A stretch of 64,000 nucleotides of DNA from Dermabacteraceae bacterium TAE3-ERU27 (GCA_019218415.1 JAHUUL010000001.1:682001-746000), one strand, 5' to 3'; positions 1-10,067 are shown, numbered from the stretch's first letter. The notes: a model not told the origin generated them from the sequence alone. Translations and numbers: made by a program.

Positions 1-382
1 CCACCGTCTTCGGCACGCCCACCACCGGCACGCCCTTTTCGAACAGGCGGTTAGCCGTGTAAAGGGTGCCGTCGCCGCCAATCGCGATCAGGGCGTCGAC
101 CTCGTGCTGCTCCATGTTCTGCAGCACCACTTCCTCACCGTGCTCGTTGCCCTTGAACGGGTTGGAGCGGGAGGTGCCGAGGATCGTGCCACCGATTCTG
201 CCGATGCCGCGCACCTTTTTTCGGGGCAGATGGAAGAAGTCATTTTCGATCACGCCGCGCCATCCGTCGCGGTAACCGATGAAGTCGTATTCGTGAACCA
301 TGGTGCCCTTGAGCACGGCACCGCGGATCACGGCGTTCAGGCCGGGGCAGTCCCCGCCGGAGGTCAAGATTCCGATTTTCAT
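1..382 (-). CDS. pfkA: 6-phosphofructokinase, N-terminal part (cut by window edge)
   Basis: Phosphorylates fructose 6-phosphate to fructose 1,6-bisphosphate in glycolysis. About 127 codons are visible, starting MKIGILTSGGDCPGLNAV, the classic PfkA nucleotide-binding opening; later the GGDGT motif appears. Gly rather than Asp after GGD points to an ATP-using rather than a pyrophosphate-using enzyme (family knowledge). The ATG is at 380-382 with only a weak, very close purine stretch before it. It lies downstream of pgi on the same strand but is separated by a strong hairpin terminator, so it probably has its own promoter. The C-terminal part lies outside the window. Confidence 0.93.
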   Translation of the reverse strand, partial: MKIGILTSGGDCPGLNAVIRGAVLKGTMVHEYDFIGYRDGWRGVIENDFFHLPRKKVRGIGRIGGTILGTSRSNPFKGNEHGEEVVLQNMEQHEVDALIAIGGDGTLYTANRLFEKGVPVVGVPKTV

Positions 383-475
383 CCTGCAATCTTTCGATAG
401 GTGGCGGTGGTGGTTTTCACCACACACCTCTAAGTAAACCAGTCTCGCGCCGCGGATACGGCGCGAAAAGTCCCA

Positions 476-509
476 AAGAAAACGGGCGGGGCGCGTTACG
501 CCCCGCCCG
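476..509 (-). terminator. Rho-independent terminator after pgi
   Basis: A perfect 11-bp stem (483-493 with 499-509) and 5-base loop, GC-only, followed on the minus strand by a T-rich run (TTTTCTTT). It sits just past the pgi stop codon. Confidence 0.85.
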
Positions 510-540
510 CACCCAGCCGCGCCGGCGGCAGGGGTAAAAA

Positions 541-2223
541 TTAGCTGCGGTGAGCCCGGTACCAGCCGATCAGCGCGGCGGTCGAAGCGTCCTCGTCGGC
601 CAGCGCGGCGGTATCGCCGGCAACGGCCGGGGTCAGCTTCTTAGCGAGCTGCTTGCCCAGCTCCACGCCCCACTGATCGAAGGAGTTGATGCCCCAAACC
701 GCGCCCTGTACGAACGTGATGTGCTCGTACAGCGCGATGAGCTGGCCGACGGCGCTCGGGGAAAGCTCGGGGGCCATGATCGAGGTCGTGGGGCGATCGC
801 CGGTGAACACGCGGGCCGGAACCAGCGTGCCCTCGGTGCCCTCCGCGCGTACCTCTTCCTCGGTCTTGCCGAAAGCCAGGGCCTTGGTCTGCGCGAAGAA
901 GTTTGCGAGGAACAGCTCGTGCACGTCGTCGGCGCCGTCGCGCAGCGGGTGCACCGGGTTTGCGAAGGCGATGAAGTCCGCCGGGATCAGGCGGGTGCCC
1001 TGGTGGATCAGCTGGTAGAAAGCGTGCTGACCGTTGGTGCCCGGCTCGCCCCAGAAGACCTCGCCGGTGTCGTAAGCGACCTCGCTGCCGTCGCGACGCA
1101 CGCCCTTGCCGTTGCTCTCCATGGTGAGCTGCTGCAGGTAGGCCGGGAAACGGTGCAGGTACTGGCAGTAGGGGAGAACCGCGTGGGTCTCCGCGCCCAG
1201 GAAGTTTACGTTCCAGACGTTTAGCAGGCCCATCAGCAGCGGCACGTTCTTTTCTGCCGGTGCGGTGCGGAAATGCTCGTCCAGCGCGTGGAAGCCGGCC
1301 AGGAAGTCCTCGAACACCTCGCGGCCAAAGACGGTGATGAGCACGGTGCCGACGGCGGAATCCACCGAGTAACGGCCGCCCACCCAGTTCCAGAAACCGA
1401 ACGCGTTCTCCGGGTCGATGCCGAACTCGGCAACCTTGTCCAGAGCGGTCGAAACCGCCACGAAGTGCTTGGCTACCGCGCTCGCTTCGTCGGCGTTAGC
1501 CAGTGCCCCAGCCGCGCCGAGCTGCTCCAGCAGCCAGGCCTTCGCGAGGCGGGCGTTGGTGAGCGTCTCCAGGGTGGTGAAGGTCTTGGAGGCGACGATG
1601 AACAGGGTGGTTTCCGGATCGAGGTCCGCCACGGTAGCGGCGACGTCGGTCGGGTCGATGTTGGAGATGAAGCGTGCGCTCAGGCCGGGCTGGGCGTGCG
1701 GCTTCAGCGCCTCGTAAACCATGACGGGGCCGAGGTCGGAGCCGCCGATGCCGATGTTCACCACCGTCTCGATGCGCTTGCCGGTGATGCCGGTCCACTC
1801 ACCGCTGCGTACCTTCTGCGCGAAAGCGTAAATCTTGGCAAGCACGGCCTGCACGTCGGCGTCCACGTCCTGGCCGTCAACCACCAGGGCGGGGGAGGCA
1901 CCGACGGGACGACGCAGCGCGGTGTGCAGCACCGCGCGATCCTCGGTGTTGTTGATGTGCGCGCCCGCGAACATCGCGTCGCGCTGCGCGAGCACGTCGG
2001 TCTGCTCGGCAAGCTGCAACAGCAGGGAGAGGGTCTCGGGCTTAATCAGGTTCTTGGAAAGATCGACGTGCAGATCGGCGGCGTCAAAGGTGAGGGCCGC
2101 GGCGCGCTGCGGGTCTGCCGCGAACCATTCGCGCAGACCGCCGTCGAGCTGCTCCGCGTGCTCGTCGAGGGCGGCCCAGGCGTTGGTGGTAGTCGGATCG
2201 ATGGCATCAAACGTATTCGTCAT
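541..2223 (-). CDS. pgi: Glucose-6-phosphate isomerase
   Basis: Interconverts glucose 6-phosphate and fructose 6-phosphate in the cytoplasm. The protein of 560 residues has the PGI signatures [10 protein letters not shown] in the first half, GGRYSV in the middle and [15 protein letters not shown] near the C-terminus; length is normal for the family. The frame is open a further 35 codons upstream, but those residues look non-coding, and [11 protein letters not shown] is a natural N-terminus, so I start at 2223 (a Met three codons earlier at 2232 is the alternative). Neither has a clear Shine-Dalgarno, so the transcript may be leaderless. pfkA follows, giving a small glycolysis cluster. Confidence 0.95.
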   Translation of the reverse strand: MTNTFDAIDPTTTNAWAALDEHAEQLDGGLREWFAADPQRAAALTFDAADLHVDLSKNLIKPETLSLLLQLAEQTDVLAQRDAMFAGAHINNTEDRAVLHTALRRPVGASPALVVDGQDVDADVQAVLAKIYAFAQKVRSGEWTGITGKRIETVVNIGIGGSDLGPVMVYEALKPHAQPGLSARFISNIDPTDVAATVADLDPETTLFIVASKTFTTLETLTNARLAKAWLLEQLGAAGALANADEASAVAKHFVAVSTALDKVAEFGIDPENAFGFWNWVGGRYSVDSAVGTVLITVFGREVFEDFLAGFHALDEHFRTAPAEKNVPLLMGLLNVWNVNFLGAETHAVLPYCQYLHRFPAYLQQLTMESNGKGVRRDGSEVAYDTGEVFWGEPGTNGQHAFYQLIHQGTRLIPADFIAFANPVHPLRDGADDVHELFLANFFAQTKALAFGKTEEEVRAEGTEGTLVPARVFTGDRPTTSIMAPELSPSAVGQLIALYEHITFVQGAVWGINSFDQWGVELGKQLAKKLTPAVAGDTAALADEDASTAALIGWYRAHRS

Positions 2224-2435
2224 GACAACCATTGTTACCCGGCGAGGGCCCGAACGATAGATTTCCGCCCGCCGCGTGTGAAGTGCGCTGCCCCGAGCGG
2301 CCATTTGCGCGGGCGCTGCGCCAAACATGCCGTGTGAGTCACTACCCGTCCCCGCGCATTTAGGGGCGGCCCGCCCGTAGAATGGACGAGGCGCACTCGC
2401 GCCAAAGAACCAATGATGAAATGAGATGCCCGCGC

Positions 2436-4352
2436 ATGCCCGTAAGCCGCCGCTCCAATCTGCGTAACGTAGCTATCGTTGCGCACGTTGACCACGGAAA
2501 GACCACCCTCGTGGATGCCATGCTGACCCAGGGGGGAGCCTTCTCCTCCCACGGCCAGCACGAAGAACGCGCTATGGACTCCGGTGAGCTGGAACGCGAA
2601 AAGGGCATCACGATCCTCGCGAAGAACACCGCCATCCACTACAACGGCCCCTCGGCCGAGGCCGCCGGTGAAGCCGACGGCATCACGATCAACGTGATCG
2701 ACACCCCCGGCCACGCCGACTTCGGTGGCGAGGTCGAGCGCGGCCTCAGCATGGTCGACGGCGTCGTGCTGCTGGTGGACGCCTCCGAGGGCCCCCTGCC
2801 GCAGACCCGCTTCGTGCTGCGCAAGGCGCTGGCCGCGAAGCTGCCGGTGATCCTCGTGGTCAACAAGGTTGACCGCCCCGACTCCCGCATCGACGAGGTT
2901 GTGCAGGAAAGCATGGACCTGCTCCTCGGCCTCGCCTCCGATCTCGCGGAAGAGGTGCCCGACCTCGACGTGGACTCCGTGCTCGACGTGCCGGTTGTTT
3001 ACGCCTCCGCGAAGGCCGGTCGCGCCAGCATCGAGCAGCCCGCAGACGGCGCCCTGCCCGCTGACGAGACGGTGGAGGCGCTGTTCAAGACCATCATCGA
3101 GAAGATTCCCGCGCCGACCTACGACGACGAGATGCCGCTGCAGGCGCACGTCACGAACCTGGACGCCTCCGCGTTCCTCGGCCGTCTCGCGCTGCTGCGC
3201 ATCTACAACGGCACCCTCTCCAAGGGCCAGACCGTCGCCTGGGTGCGCCAGGACGGCACCACCCGCCCCGTTAAAATCACTGAGCTGCTGGAGACCAAGG
3301 GCCTGGAGCGCGTGCCGATGGAGGTCGCCCGCCCCGGTGACATCGTCGCCGTTGCCGGTATCGCAGACATCATGATCGGCGAGACCCTGACCGACGTGGA
3401 CGATCCCCGCCCGCTGCCGCTGATTACCGTGGACGATCCCGCGATCTCCATGACCATCGGCATCAACACCTCCCCGCTCGCGGGCAAGGGCGGCAAGAAC
3501 CACAAGGTCACCGCGCGCCAGGTGAAGGATCGCTTGGACCGCGAGCTGATCGGCAACGTTTCCCTGCGCGTGCTGCCCACCGAGCGTCCCGACGCCTGGG
3601 AGGTGCAGGGCCGTGGCGAACTAGCCCTGGCGATCCTGGTCGAGCAGATGCGCCGCGAAGGCTTCGAGCTGACCGTCGGCAAGCCGCAGGTGCTTACCCG
3701 CGAGATCGACGGCAAGACCTGCGAGCCGGTGGAGCGCATGACCATCGACGTGCCGGAGGAATACCTGGGCGCTGTCACCCAGCTCCTCGCCGCCCGTAAG
3801 GGACGCATGGAAACCATGAGCAACCACGGCACCGGCTGGGTACGCATGGAGTTCCTGGTGCCGGCGCGTGGCCTGATCGGCTTCCGCACCCGCTTCCTCA
3901 CCGAAACCCGCGGCACCGGCATCGCGTCCTCCATCGCGGAGGGCTACGAGCCGTGGATGGGCGACATCGAGTTCCGTACCACCGGCTCCCTGGTGGCCGA
4001 CCGCGCGGGTAGCGTTACCCCGTTCGCGATGATCAACCTGCAGGAGCGCGGCTCGTTCTTCGTGGAGCCGACCTCCGAGGTTTATGAGGGCCAGGTAGTT
4101 GGTGAAAACTCCCGCAACGAGGAGATGGACGTCAACATCACCAAGGAAAAGAAGCTCACCAACATGCGCTCCTCGACCGCGGACGCCTTCGAGAACCTGG
4201 TGCCGCCGCGCAAGCTGACCCTGGAAGAATCGCTCGAGTTCGCGGCCGAAGACGAATGCGTCGAGGTCACCCCCGAAATCGTGCGTATCCGCAAGGTCGT
4301 GCTCGATCAGCAGGAACGCGCCAAGCTGCGTTCGCGCAAGAAGAGCCGCTAA
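2436..4352 (+). CDS. typA: Translational GTPase TypA/BipA
   Basis: Ribosome-binding GTPase of the EF-G/LepA class linked to ribosome assembly and stress. The 638-residue protein begins with [13 protein letters not shown] (G1 loop), followed by the DTPGHADF G3 and NKVD G4 motifs, then EF-G-like domains and the C-terminal TypA domain. I chose ATG 2436 ([11 protein letters not shown]) because the 18 codons before it read poorly; ATG 2421 is also possible and no strong ribosome site decides it. A -10-like TAGAAT lies at 2378-2383. Divergent from pgi. Confidence 0.95.
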   Translation: MPVSRRSNLRNVAIVAHVDHGKTTLVDAMLTQGGAFSSHGQHEERAMDSGELEREKGITILAKNTAIHYNGPSAEAAGEADGITINVIDTPGHADFGGEVERGLSMVDGVVLLVDASEGPLPQTRFVLRKALAAKLPVILVVNKVDRPDSRIDEVVQESMDLLLGLASDLAEEVPDLDVDSVLDVPVVYASAKAGRASIEQPADGALPADETVEALFKTIIEKIPAPTYDDEMPLQAHVTNLDASAFLGRLALLRIYNGTLSKGQTVAWVRQDGTTRPVKITELLETKGLERVPMEVARPGDIVAVAGIADIMIGETLTDVDDPRPLPLITVDDPAISMTIGINTSPLAGKGGKNHKVTARQVKDRLDRELIGNVSLRVLPTERPDAWEVQGRGELALAILVEQMRREGFELTVGKPQVLTREIDGKTCEPVERMTIDVPEEYLGAVTQLLAARKGRMETMSNHGTGWVRMEFLVPARGLIGFRTRFLTETRGTGIASSIAEGYEPWMGDIEFRTTGSLVADRAGSVTPFAMINLQERGSFFVEPTSEVYEGQVVGENSRNEEMDVNITKEKKLTNMRSSTADAFENLVPPRKLTLEESLEFAAEDECVEVTPEIVRIRKVVLDQQERAKLRSRKKSR

Positions 4353-4362
4353 CGGTAAAACC

Positions 4363-4824
4363 GTGCAAAACGAAACGTCGCAGAGCCCCGAGGCGGCACC
4401 GGTAAAACCGGCGTCCGCCGTCGGGGCTCTGCCCGTTTTCCCCCTCCTGGCGGGCGCGCTGCTGGCGCTTCCGCTCTCGGGCCTGCTGGCATCCGTGCAC
4501 CGGGCGAAAGTGATCCTGGGTGGGCACCCCATCCCGCTCGGCATTGGCCTGGTGCTGGGGATCCAGCTGGCCCTCTGCCTTTTCCTGCTCACCTACCCGC
4601 GCGGGCGCACCGCGCTGCTGAGCTACCTGATCGTGTTTCCGGTAGCGCTCACCCTCCTGTTCGTGGAGGGCGGCGGCGTGCTGATCCCCGCGCAGATCGA
4701 GGGGGTGACGCCGTGGCAGACCTTTGCGTTCCTGGCCATCTCCTGCGGTGTGCCCCCGCTGGTCCTCCTCTTCGGTCGGGTAGCTGAGCGCGTCCTCGGG
4801 TCCGGGAACACGCAACAAGACTAA
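4363..4824 (+). CDS. Small integral membrane protein, function unknown
   Basis: 153 residues from a GTG start 10 bases after typA. A short Ala/Pro-rich tail precedes roughly four hydrophobic segments (about residues 25-45, 55-75, 82-100, 117-140). I do not recognise a named domain. The close spacing to typA and to the following CLC gene suggests co-transcription. Function not assignable from sequence. Confidence 0.75.
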   Translation: MQNETSQSPEAAPVKPASAVGALPVFPLLAGALLALPLSGLLASVHRAKVILGGHPIPLGIGLVLGIQLALCLFLLTYPRGRTALLSYLIVFPVALTLLFVEGGGVLIPAQIEGVTPWQTFAFLAISCGVPPLVLLFGRVAERVLGSGNTQQD

Positions 4825-4839
4825 AAAGGAGCGGCACCC

Positions 4840-6678
4840 ATGCCCACCGCCACACCGACCGCAGGAGCTTTCTACCTGGCTTTGCGTAGACGGTTGCGGG
4901 AGGTGCTGCACCATCGCCGCAGCGGTTTGGTACTAATGGCGGTACTGATCGGCATCGGCGCGGGCCTGGGAGCGCTGGTCTTTCGCTGGCTGATCGCGAC
5001 TTTCACCTATCTCTTCTCCGGGCATGCCGACTACGCCGCCACGCCCGGTGAGGGCAACCCGCTCTTCGGCGTCGGACCCTGGTTCGTTATCTTCGCGCCC
5101 GTCCTAGCGGGCCTCCTCTACGGGCCGCTGGTCTACTTCTTCGCCCCGCAGGCGCGCGGTCACGGCGTCCCCGAGGTCATGTACGCGGTCGCCCGCAAGG
5201 GCGGCAAGATCCCCGCCAAGGTAGCGGTCGTAAAATCACTCGCCTCCGCGATCTGCATCGGCGGCGGCGGTTCCGTCGGCCGCGAAGGACCGATCGTACA
5301 GATCGGGGCCTCGCTCGGGTCCGCTCTGGGGCGCTTCGTGCGCCTGCCGGAAAACCGCCTGAAGCTGCTGGTGGCCTGCGGCAGCGCGGGCGGTATCGCC
5401 GCCACCTTCAACGCGCCGCTGGCGGGCTGCTTCTTCGCGATGGAACTGATCCTGCTTAACTTTTCCGCCGAAACCTTCGGCATGGTCGTGATCTCTTCCT
5501 TCACCGCCTCCGTGGTTGGCCTGGTAGCCATCGGTGAACACCACATGCTCTCCCTGCCGAAGTTCCCGAGCGTGCAGATTCCCGAGCTCGGCTGGATCGC
5601 CCTGCTCGGCATACTCGGGGGCTGCCTGGGCGTCGTATTCATGAAGGTGCTGTACGCCATCGAGGACGGCGTGGACTACCTCTGGCGCGGCAGGCCCGAA
5701 TGGGCCCGTCCCGCCGTGGGCGGCCTTGCCCTCGGACTATTCCTTTTCGCCGTGCCGCAAATGTACGGCGTGGGCTACCCGGTGCTGGGAGACGCCGTGC
5801 TGGGCAAACTGGCCATCGGTACGCTGGCGATCATGCTGCTGGCGAAGATCATCGGCACCTCCCTGACGCTGGCCATCGGCGGCAGCGGCGGCGTGTTCGC
5901 GCCGTCCCTGTTCATCGGCGCGATGTTCGGGGCGCTCTTCGGCAACGGCGTGCACGACCTGGCGGGCAGCAACGTCTCCGTGGTGGGCGTATACGCCGTG
6001 ATCGGCATGGGGGCCGTGTTCGCCGGTTCCGCGCGCGCCCCGATCACCGCCGTGCTGATCATCGTGGAACTTACCCAGCAATACGATCTGATCCTGCCGC
6101 TCATGCTCGCGGTCGTGCTCGCGACCCTGACCAGCCGTTTCCTTTCGCTGGACACGATGTACACGCTGAAACTGCGCCGCCGGGGGGATTCCCTGGTGGA
6201 TCCCGTGGCGCGCAGCGTGCTCGAAAAGTACCGCATCGCCAACGTGATGGACGACGCGCCGTCGGCCCTGACCCCGGAAACCTCCCTGCAGGAGGCGGCG
6301 CGGGCGTTCTCCAAGACCCGTTACCGTCTGCTGCCGGTGGTGGACTCCGAGGGGCACTATCTGGGCGCGGTTTCGGCGCTGCGCGTCACGGTGCTGCTGG
6401 CCGACGAAAACGAGGACGTCAGCCGGGTAGCGGACATCCCGCTGGTGGACGATCACGTACATATCGATGCGCCCATGCACGACGTCTTGGAGCGCATGAT
6501 GACAAGCGCAGTGAACGCGCTCCCCGTGCTCTCCGAGGGACGGCTCGCGGGCTGGATCACCCAGCGCACCCTAATGCGCAAGGTAAAGGAACACGACGAA
6601 CGCGTTACCGCGCCCAGCGACGAAAGCGCGCTGGAAGACAGGCTGCTGCGCTCGTGGCGGCGGCGCAAAGCCCACTAG
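4840..6678 (+). CDS. CLC-family chloride channel/antiporter with C-terminal CBS pair
   Basis: 612-residue membrane protein. CLC motifs: GHGVP (residues 107-111, the place of canonical GSGIP), GREGP (147-151, holding gating Glu149) and GSGGVFAPS (348-356). In the segment after NAPLAG, the residue aligned to the E. coli ClcA internal proton glutamate (E203) is Leu203, preceded by Glu202. About residues 460-600 form a CBS-domain pair, a likely regulatory module. AAAAAGGAG lies about 8-13 bases before the ATG. Whether it is an antiporter or a passive channel is open because of the substitutions. Confidence 0.92.
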   Translation: MPTATPTAGAFYLALRRRLREVLHHRRSGLVLMAVLIGIGAGLGALVFRWLIATFTYLFSGHADYAATPGEGNPLFGVGPWFVIFAPVLAGLLYGPLVYFFAPQARGHGVPEVMYAVARKGGKIPAKVAVVKSLASAICIGGGGSVGREGPIVQIGASLGSALGRFVRLPENRLKLLVACGSAGGIAATFNAPLAGCFFAMELILLNFSAETFGMVVISSFTASVVGLVAIGEHHMLSLPKFPSVQIPELGWIALLGILGGCLGVVFMKVLYAIEDGVDYLWRGRPEWARPAVGGLALGLFLFAVPQMYGVGYPVLGDAVLGKLAIGTLAIMLLAKIIGTSLTLAIGGSGGVFAPSLFIGAMFGALFGNGVHDLAGSNVSVVGVYAVIGMGAVFAGSARAPITAVLIIVELTQQYDLILPLMLAVVLATLTSRFLSLDTMYTLKLRRRGDSLVDPVARSVLEKYRIANVMDDAPSALTPETSLQEAARAFSKTRYRLLPVVDSEGHYLGAVSALRVTVLLADENEDVSRVADIPLVDDHVHIDAPMHDVLERMMTSAVNALPVLSEGRLAGWITQRTLMRKVKEHDERVTAPSDESALEDRLLRSWRRRKAH

Positions 6679-6699
6679 GGTAACGGCGCGGGCGCGGCA

Positions 6700-6963
6700 T
6701 CAGATTGCCCGGCGCACCCGCACCGGCTCGGGCGGCGGGGGCACGGTGCGCGACGCGGTGACCAGGGCGCGCTCCACCCGCACCTCGCCTCGCCTGGTGA
6801 GCACCGTGACGCTATCGGGAGTAACCGCGGTGATGTAGCCGAGCGCGTCGGTGTGGCCCACCCCGCCGGGGGAGGTCGCGCGGTCTATCCGGTAGCGCAG
6901 GGTGACGCGCACCCCGACCTCAAGAAAAGGGCGGTAGCCGGGGCCCTGCGTGCTGGTATCCAT
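6700..6963 (-). CDS. Stand-alone SH3-like protein (Rv0428c N-terminal-domain type)
   Basis: 87 residues. The pattern VTLRYRI ... DALGYITAVTPDSVTVLTRRGEVRVERALVTASR resembles the small SH3-like domain that, in actinobacteria, normally forms the N-terminus of a GNAT acetyltransferase encoded beside fdxA. Here the frame stops right after the domain and no acetyltransferase follows. It is divergent from fdxA, the usual neighbourhood. Family assignment is from memory of the domain pattern and is moderate; function unknown. Confidence 0.6.
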   Translation of the reverse strand: MDTSTQGPGYRPFLEVGVRVTLRYRIDRATSPGGVGHTDALGYITAVTPDSVTVLTRRGEVRVERALVTASRTVPPPPEPVRVRRAI

Positions 6964-7066
6964 CCCCCCATTATGGGGCCGCCAGCCCCCGGTATGGGTG
7001 CCCTAAAGAAATTCGGTTAGTGGCACAAAACCTGCGGCACCAGGACATGATCTGTCACTCATCGGG

Positions 7067-7112
7067 GGCCGCTAGCGCCCAAAAATAGGCGCGCAATGCG
7101 GCCGCTAGCGCC
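7067..7112. promoter_or_regulatory. Paired 13-bp direct repeats upstream of fdxA
   Basis: GGCCGCTAGCGCC occurs identically at 7067-7079 and 7100-7112, 33 bp apart (about three helical turns). Each copy holds the palindrome GCTAGC. They lie in the divergent intergenic region between the SH3-like gene and fdxA, about 45-90 bp before the fdxA start, where a regulator could bind. No regulator is identified. Confidence 0.5.
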
Positions 7113-7156
7113 ATAATGGTGGGCGTACTCCAGGACCAGTAGAAAGGGAATCCACC

Positions 7157-7474
7157 GTGACCTATGTGATCGCGCAGCCTTGTGTGGACGTGAAAGACCG
7201 CGCCTGCGTCGATGAGTGTCCGGTGGACTGCATCTACGAAGGTGACCGCACCCTCTACATCCAGCCCGACGAATGCGTGGACTGCGGGGCGTGCGAACCG
7301 GTCTGCCCGACCGAGGCGATCTATTACGAGGACGACCTTCCCGATAAGTGGGCCGACTACTACAAGGCGAACCTGGAATTCTTCGACGATCTGGGCGCTC
7401 CCGGCGGTGCCGCTAAGCTTGGCCCGGTAGGTAAGGACCACCCGTTTATCGAGGCGCTGCCCCCGCAGGCCTAG
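7157..7474 (+). CDS. fdxA: 7Fe-8S ferredoxin
   Basis: Small soluble electron carrier, 105 residues from GTG 7157 with AGAAAGGGA upstream. Cysteines match 7Fe ferredoxins: C9, C17, C50 for a [3Fe-4S] cluster and C21, C40, C43, C46 for a [4Fe-4S] cluster; C25 is an extra Cys also seen in Azotobacter-type proteins. The C-terminal 50 residues are the usual actinobacterial extension. dapC follows after 15 bases, so the two are likely co-transcribed; this fdxA-dapC order is common in actinobacteria. Confidence 0.95.
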   Translation: MTYVIAQPCVDVKDRACVDECPVDCIYEGDRTLYIQPDECVDCGACEPVCPTEAIYYEDDLPDKWADYYKANLEFFDDLGAPGGAAKLGPVGKDHPFIEALPPQA

Positions 7475-7489
7475 CCGTAAGGAGAGTCG

Positions 7490-8602
7490 ATGCGATCCCA
7501 GAAAGCAGCCGTGCTGCCCGACTTCCCCTGGGACGCGTTGCGCCCCTACAAGGAGCTCGCCGCCTCCCACCCCGGCGGCCTGGTAGACCTTTCCATCGGC
7601 ACCCCGGTCGATCCGGTCCCCGGAGAAACCCGGCAGGCACTCGCCGCCGCCTCTGATTTTCCCGGCTACCCCCTCACCATTGGCACCCCGCGCCTGCGCG
7701 CCGCGCTGGTCGCGTTCCTGGAACGCAACATGGCGGCGCAGGGTCTGAGCGAAGATCAGGTGCTGCCGACCGTCGGCTCCAAGGAACTGGTGGCGCACCT
7801 GCCGTTCCAGCTCGGCATCGGCCCCGGCGATAAGGTGGCTTTCCCCGAGGTGGCCTACCCGACCTACGAGATCGGGGCCCGTCTGTGCGGCGCGAAACCG
7901 CTGCCGGTAGACCCGCTGGCGCTAATCGAGGGAAAACCTGACGGGGTAAAGCTGCTCTGGTTGAACAGCCCCGGCAACCCCAACGGCGCGGTGCTGAGCG
8001 TTTCGCAAATGCGTCGGATCGTGGCCTGGGCACGCGAGCACGGGGTAGTGGTGGCGAGCGACGAATGCTACGCGCTGCTGCCGTGGGAGGTGGACGAAGT
8101 CCCCTCGATCCTCGACCCGCGCGTTAACGACGGCAGCCTCGATAACCTGCTCTGCGTCTATTCGCTCTCCAAACAGTCGAACCTGGCCGGTTACCGCAGC
8201 GCATTCATCGCGGGAGACGGCGAACTCATCGCCGACCTACGCGAGATCCGCCGCCACAGCGGGCTAATCATGCCCGGCCCGAACCAGGCGGCCATGGCGC
8301 ACGCCCTGGCCGACGAAGTAACCCCGGTACGCCAGCGCGAAATCTACCGCCGCCGCCGCGACGTGCTGGCCGGAGCCATCCGCCGGGCAGGCGGGCGCAT
8401 AGACGACTCCGTGGCGGGCCTCTACCTCTGGACCACCTGGGAAGAGGACTGCTGGGAAAGCGTGCAGCGCCTGGCCAAGTTGGGAATTATCTGCGCGCCC
8501 GGTATCTTCTACGGTAAAGCGGGCGCTAACTACGTGAGGATCGCTATCACGGCCACCGACGTACAGGTGGATGCGGCCGCCCAGCGTTTGCTGTCCCTGT
8601 AA
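7490..8602 (+). CDS. dapC: Succinyldiaminopimelate transaminase
   Basis: PLP-dependent class I/II aminotransferase of 370 residues. Catalyses the amino-transfer step of the succinylase branch of diaminopimelate/lysine synthesis. Visible motifs: NSPGNPNG, the ASDECYA region, and SLSKQSNLAGYR with the PLP-binding lysine at residue 228. AAGGAGAG lies 6 bases before the ATG. dapD and dapE of the same pathway lie 1.5-3.5 kb further on, supporting DapC rather than a general transaminase. Confidence 0.9.
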   Translation: MRSQKAAVLPDFPWDALRPYKELAASHPGGLVDLSIGTPVDPVPGETRQALAAASDFPGYPLTIGTPRLRAALVAFLERNMAAQGLSEDQVLPTVGSKELVAHLPFQLGIGPGDKVAFPEVAYPTYEIGARLCGAKPLPVDPLALIEGKPDGVKLLWLNSPGNPNGAVLSVSQMRRIVAWAREHGVVVASDECYALLPWEVDEVPSILDPRVNDGSLDNLLCVYSLSKQSNLAGYRSAFIAGDGELIADLREIRRHSGLIMPGPNQAAMAHALADEVTPVRQREIYRRRRDVLAGAIRRAGGRIDDSVAGLYLWTTWEEDCWESVQRLAKLGIICAPGIFYGKAGANYVRIAITATDVQVDAAAQRLLSL

Positions 8603-8628
8603 ACCGCCCCGCCCTAGAACGGAGCAGT

Positions 8629-9969
8629 ATGTCAAAGCAGACAGATAAGATCCCCACCCGGCTAGTGATCGGGGAGAGGGAAATCGAGGTGACGCACCTG
8701 CGCGCCACCGAAGGCAACCACGGCCTAGACGTGGGCGAACTGCGCCGGGAAAGCAACCACGTGGTCTACGATCCCGGCTTTATGAACACGGCCTCCACCA
8801 AGTCCGAAATCACCTTCATTGACGGTGAGGAGGGCGTGCTGCGCTACCGCGGCTACCCGGTAGAACAGCTGCTCGGGGAGTCCAGCTACCTGGAAACCGC
8901 CTACCTGCTGATCTACGGCGAACTCCCCACGCCGGGGCAGCTCGACCGCTTCGTCAGCTCGGTGGAAAGGCGCACCCTGCTAGACGAACGCTTCAAGCGG
9001 CTCTTCGACGGCTTCCCGCGCGATGCGCACCCGATGGCGGTGCTGCAAGCCGGGGTGTCGGCCCTCTCCACCTTCTACCAGGACAGCCTGGATCCGAGGG
9101 ACGAGGAGCAGGTGCGGGTATCCACCGCCCGACTGCTCGCAAAGCTGCCCACCATGGCGGCCTACGCCCACCGCGTCTCCTGCGGTCAACCCCTGCTCTA
9201 CCCCGATAACCGCCGCTCCCTGACCGAGAACTTCCTGCGCCTCACCTTCGGTTTCCCGGTGGAGGAATTCATGGTGGATCCGGAGATCGTGCGCGCCATG
9301 GAGCAGCTCTTCATCCTGCACGCGGATCACGAACAAAACTGTTCGACCTCCGCCGTGCGCCTGGTCGGTTCCGCCGGGGCGGACCTCTTCACCTCGATAG
9401 CCGCCGGTATCGGTGCGCTCTCCGGCCCCTCGCACGGCGGCGCAAACGTGGCCGTCATGAACATGCTCAACCAGCTGCGCGACAGCGGGGGAGACTTGGC
9501 CGGGTTCGTGGAAAAGGTGAAGCGCCGCGAGGACGGCGTGCGTCTGATGGGCTTCGGGCACCGCGTCTACAAGAACTACGACCCGCGCGCACGCGCCGCC
9601 AAACAGATCGCGGACGCGGTAACGAAACGGCTCGGCATTCACGACGAACGCATCGAACTGGCGATGGAGCTCGAAGAGATCGCCCTGAACGACGACTACT
9701 TCGTGGAGCGCAAACTCTACCCGAACGTGGACTTCTACACCGGCATCACCTACAAGGCGATCGGGTTCCCCACCCAGATGTTCACGGTGCTGTTCGCCAT
9801 CGGCCGGCTCCCCGGCTGGATCGCGCAGTGGCGGGAAATGCTGCACGATCAGGACACCAAGATCTGGCGCCCCCGCCAGGTCTACGTGGGCCAGCACGAA
9901 CGCGACTACGTGACCATGCGCGAACGCACCGGCACGTCGGAACTGAACCTGCGCGGCAAAGAGGGCTAA
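8629..9969 (+). CDS. gltA: Citrate synthase
   Basis: Condenses oxaloacetate with acetyl-CoA, first step of the TCA cycle. The 446-residue hexameric-type protein has HADHEQNCST, SGPSHGGAN and GFGHRVYKNYDPRA with the catalytic His regions, and a C-terminus ending in the usual basic stretch. GGAGCAG precedes the ATG. It starts 26 bases after dapC in the same direction, so probably the same transcript, and ends at a strong bidirectional terminator. Confidence 0.96.
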   Translation: MSKQTDKIPTRLVIGEREIEVTHLRATEGNHGLDVGELRRESNHVVYDPGFMNTASTKSEITFIDGEEGVLRYRGYPVEQLLGESSYLETAYLLIYGELPTPGQLDRFVSSVERRTLLDERFKRLFDGFPRDAHPMAVLQAGVSALSTFYQDSLDPRDEEQVRVSTARLLAKLPTMAAYAHRVSCGQPLLYPDNRRSLTENFLRLTFGFPVEEFMVDPEIVRAMEQLFILHADHEQNCSTSAVRLVGSAGADLFTSIAAGIGALSGPSHGGANVAVMNMLNQLRDSGGDLAGFVEKVKRREDGVRLMGFGHRVYKNYDPRARAAKQIADAVTKRLGIHDERIELAMELEEIALNDDYFVERKLYPNVDFYTGITYKAIGFPTQMFTVLFAIGRLPGWIAQWREMLHDQDTKIWRPRQVYVGQHERDYVTMRERTGTSELNLRGKEG

Positions 9970-9995
9970 ACCCCGCCCGCAAGGTTAAGAACATA

Positions 9996-10040
9996 AAGGC
10001 TTGGGCCGGGAGTTTCCTCCCGGCCCAAGCCTTATTTAAC
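9996..10040. terminator. Bidirectional terminator between gltA and dapD
   Basis: A perfect 17-bp inverted repeat (9996-10012 with 10017-10033) around the 4-base loop TTTC, with A-rich DNA on the left and TTATTT on the right. It can serve both convergent genes. Confidence 0.9.
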
Positions 10041-10067
10041 GCACCCCCACGGGGGATTCAGCGAAAC

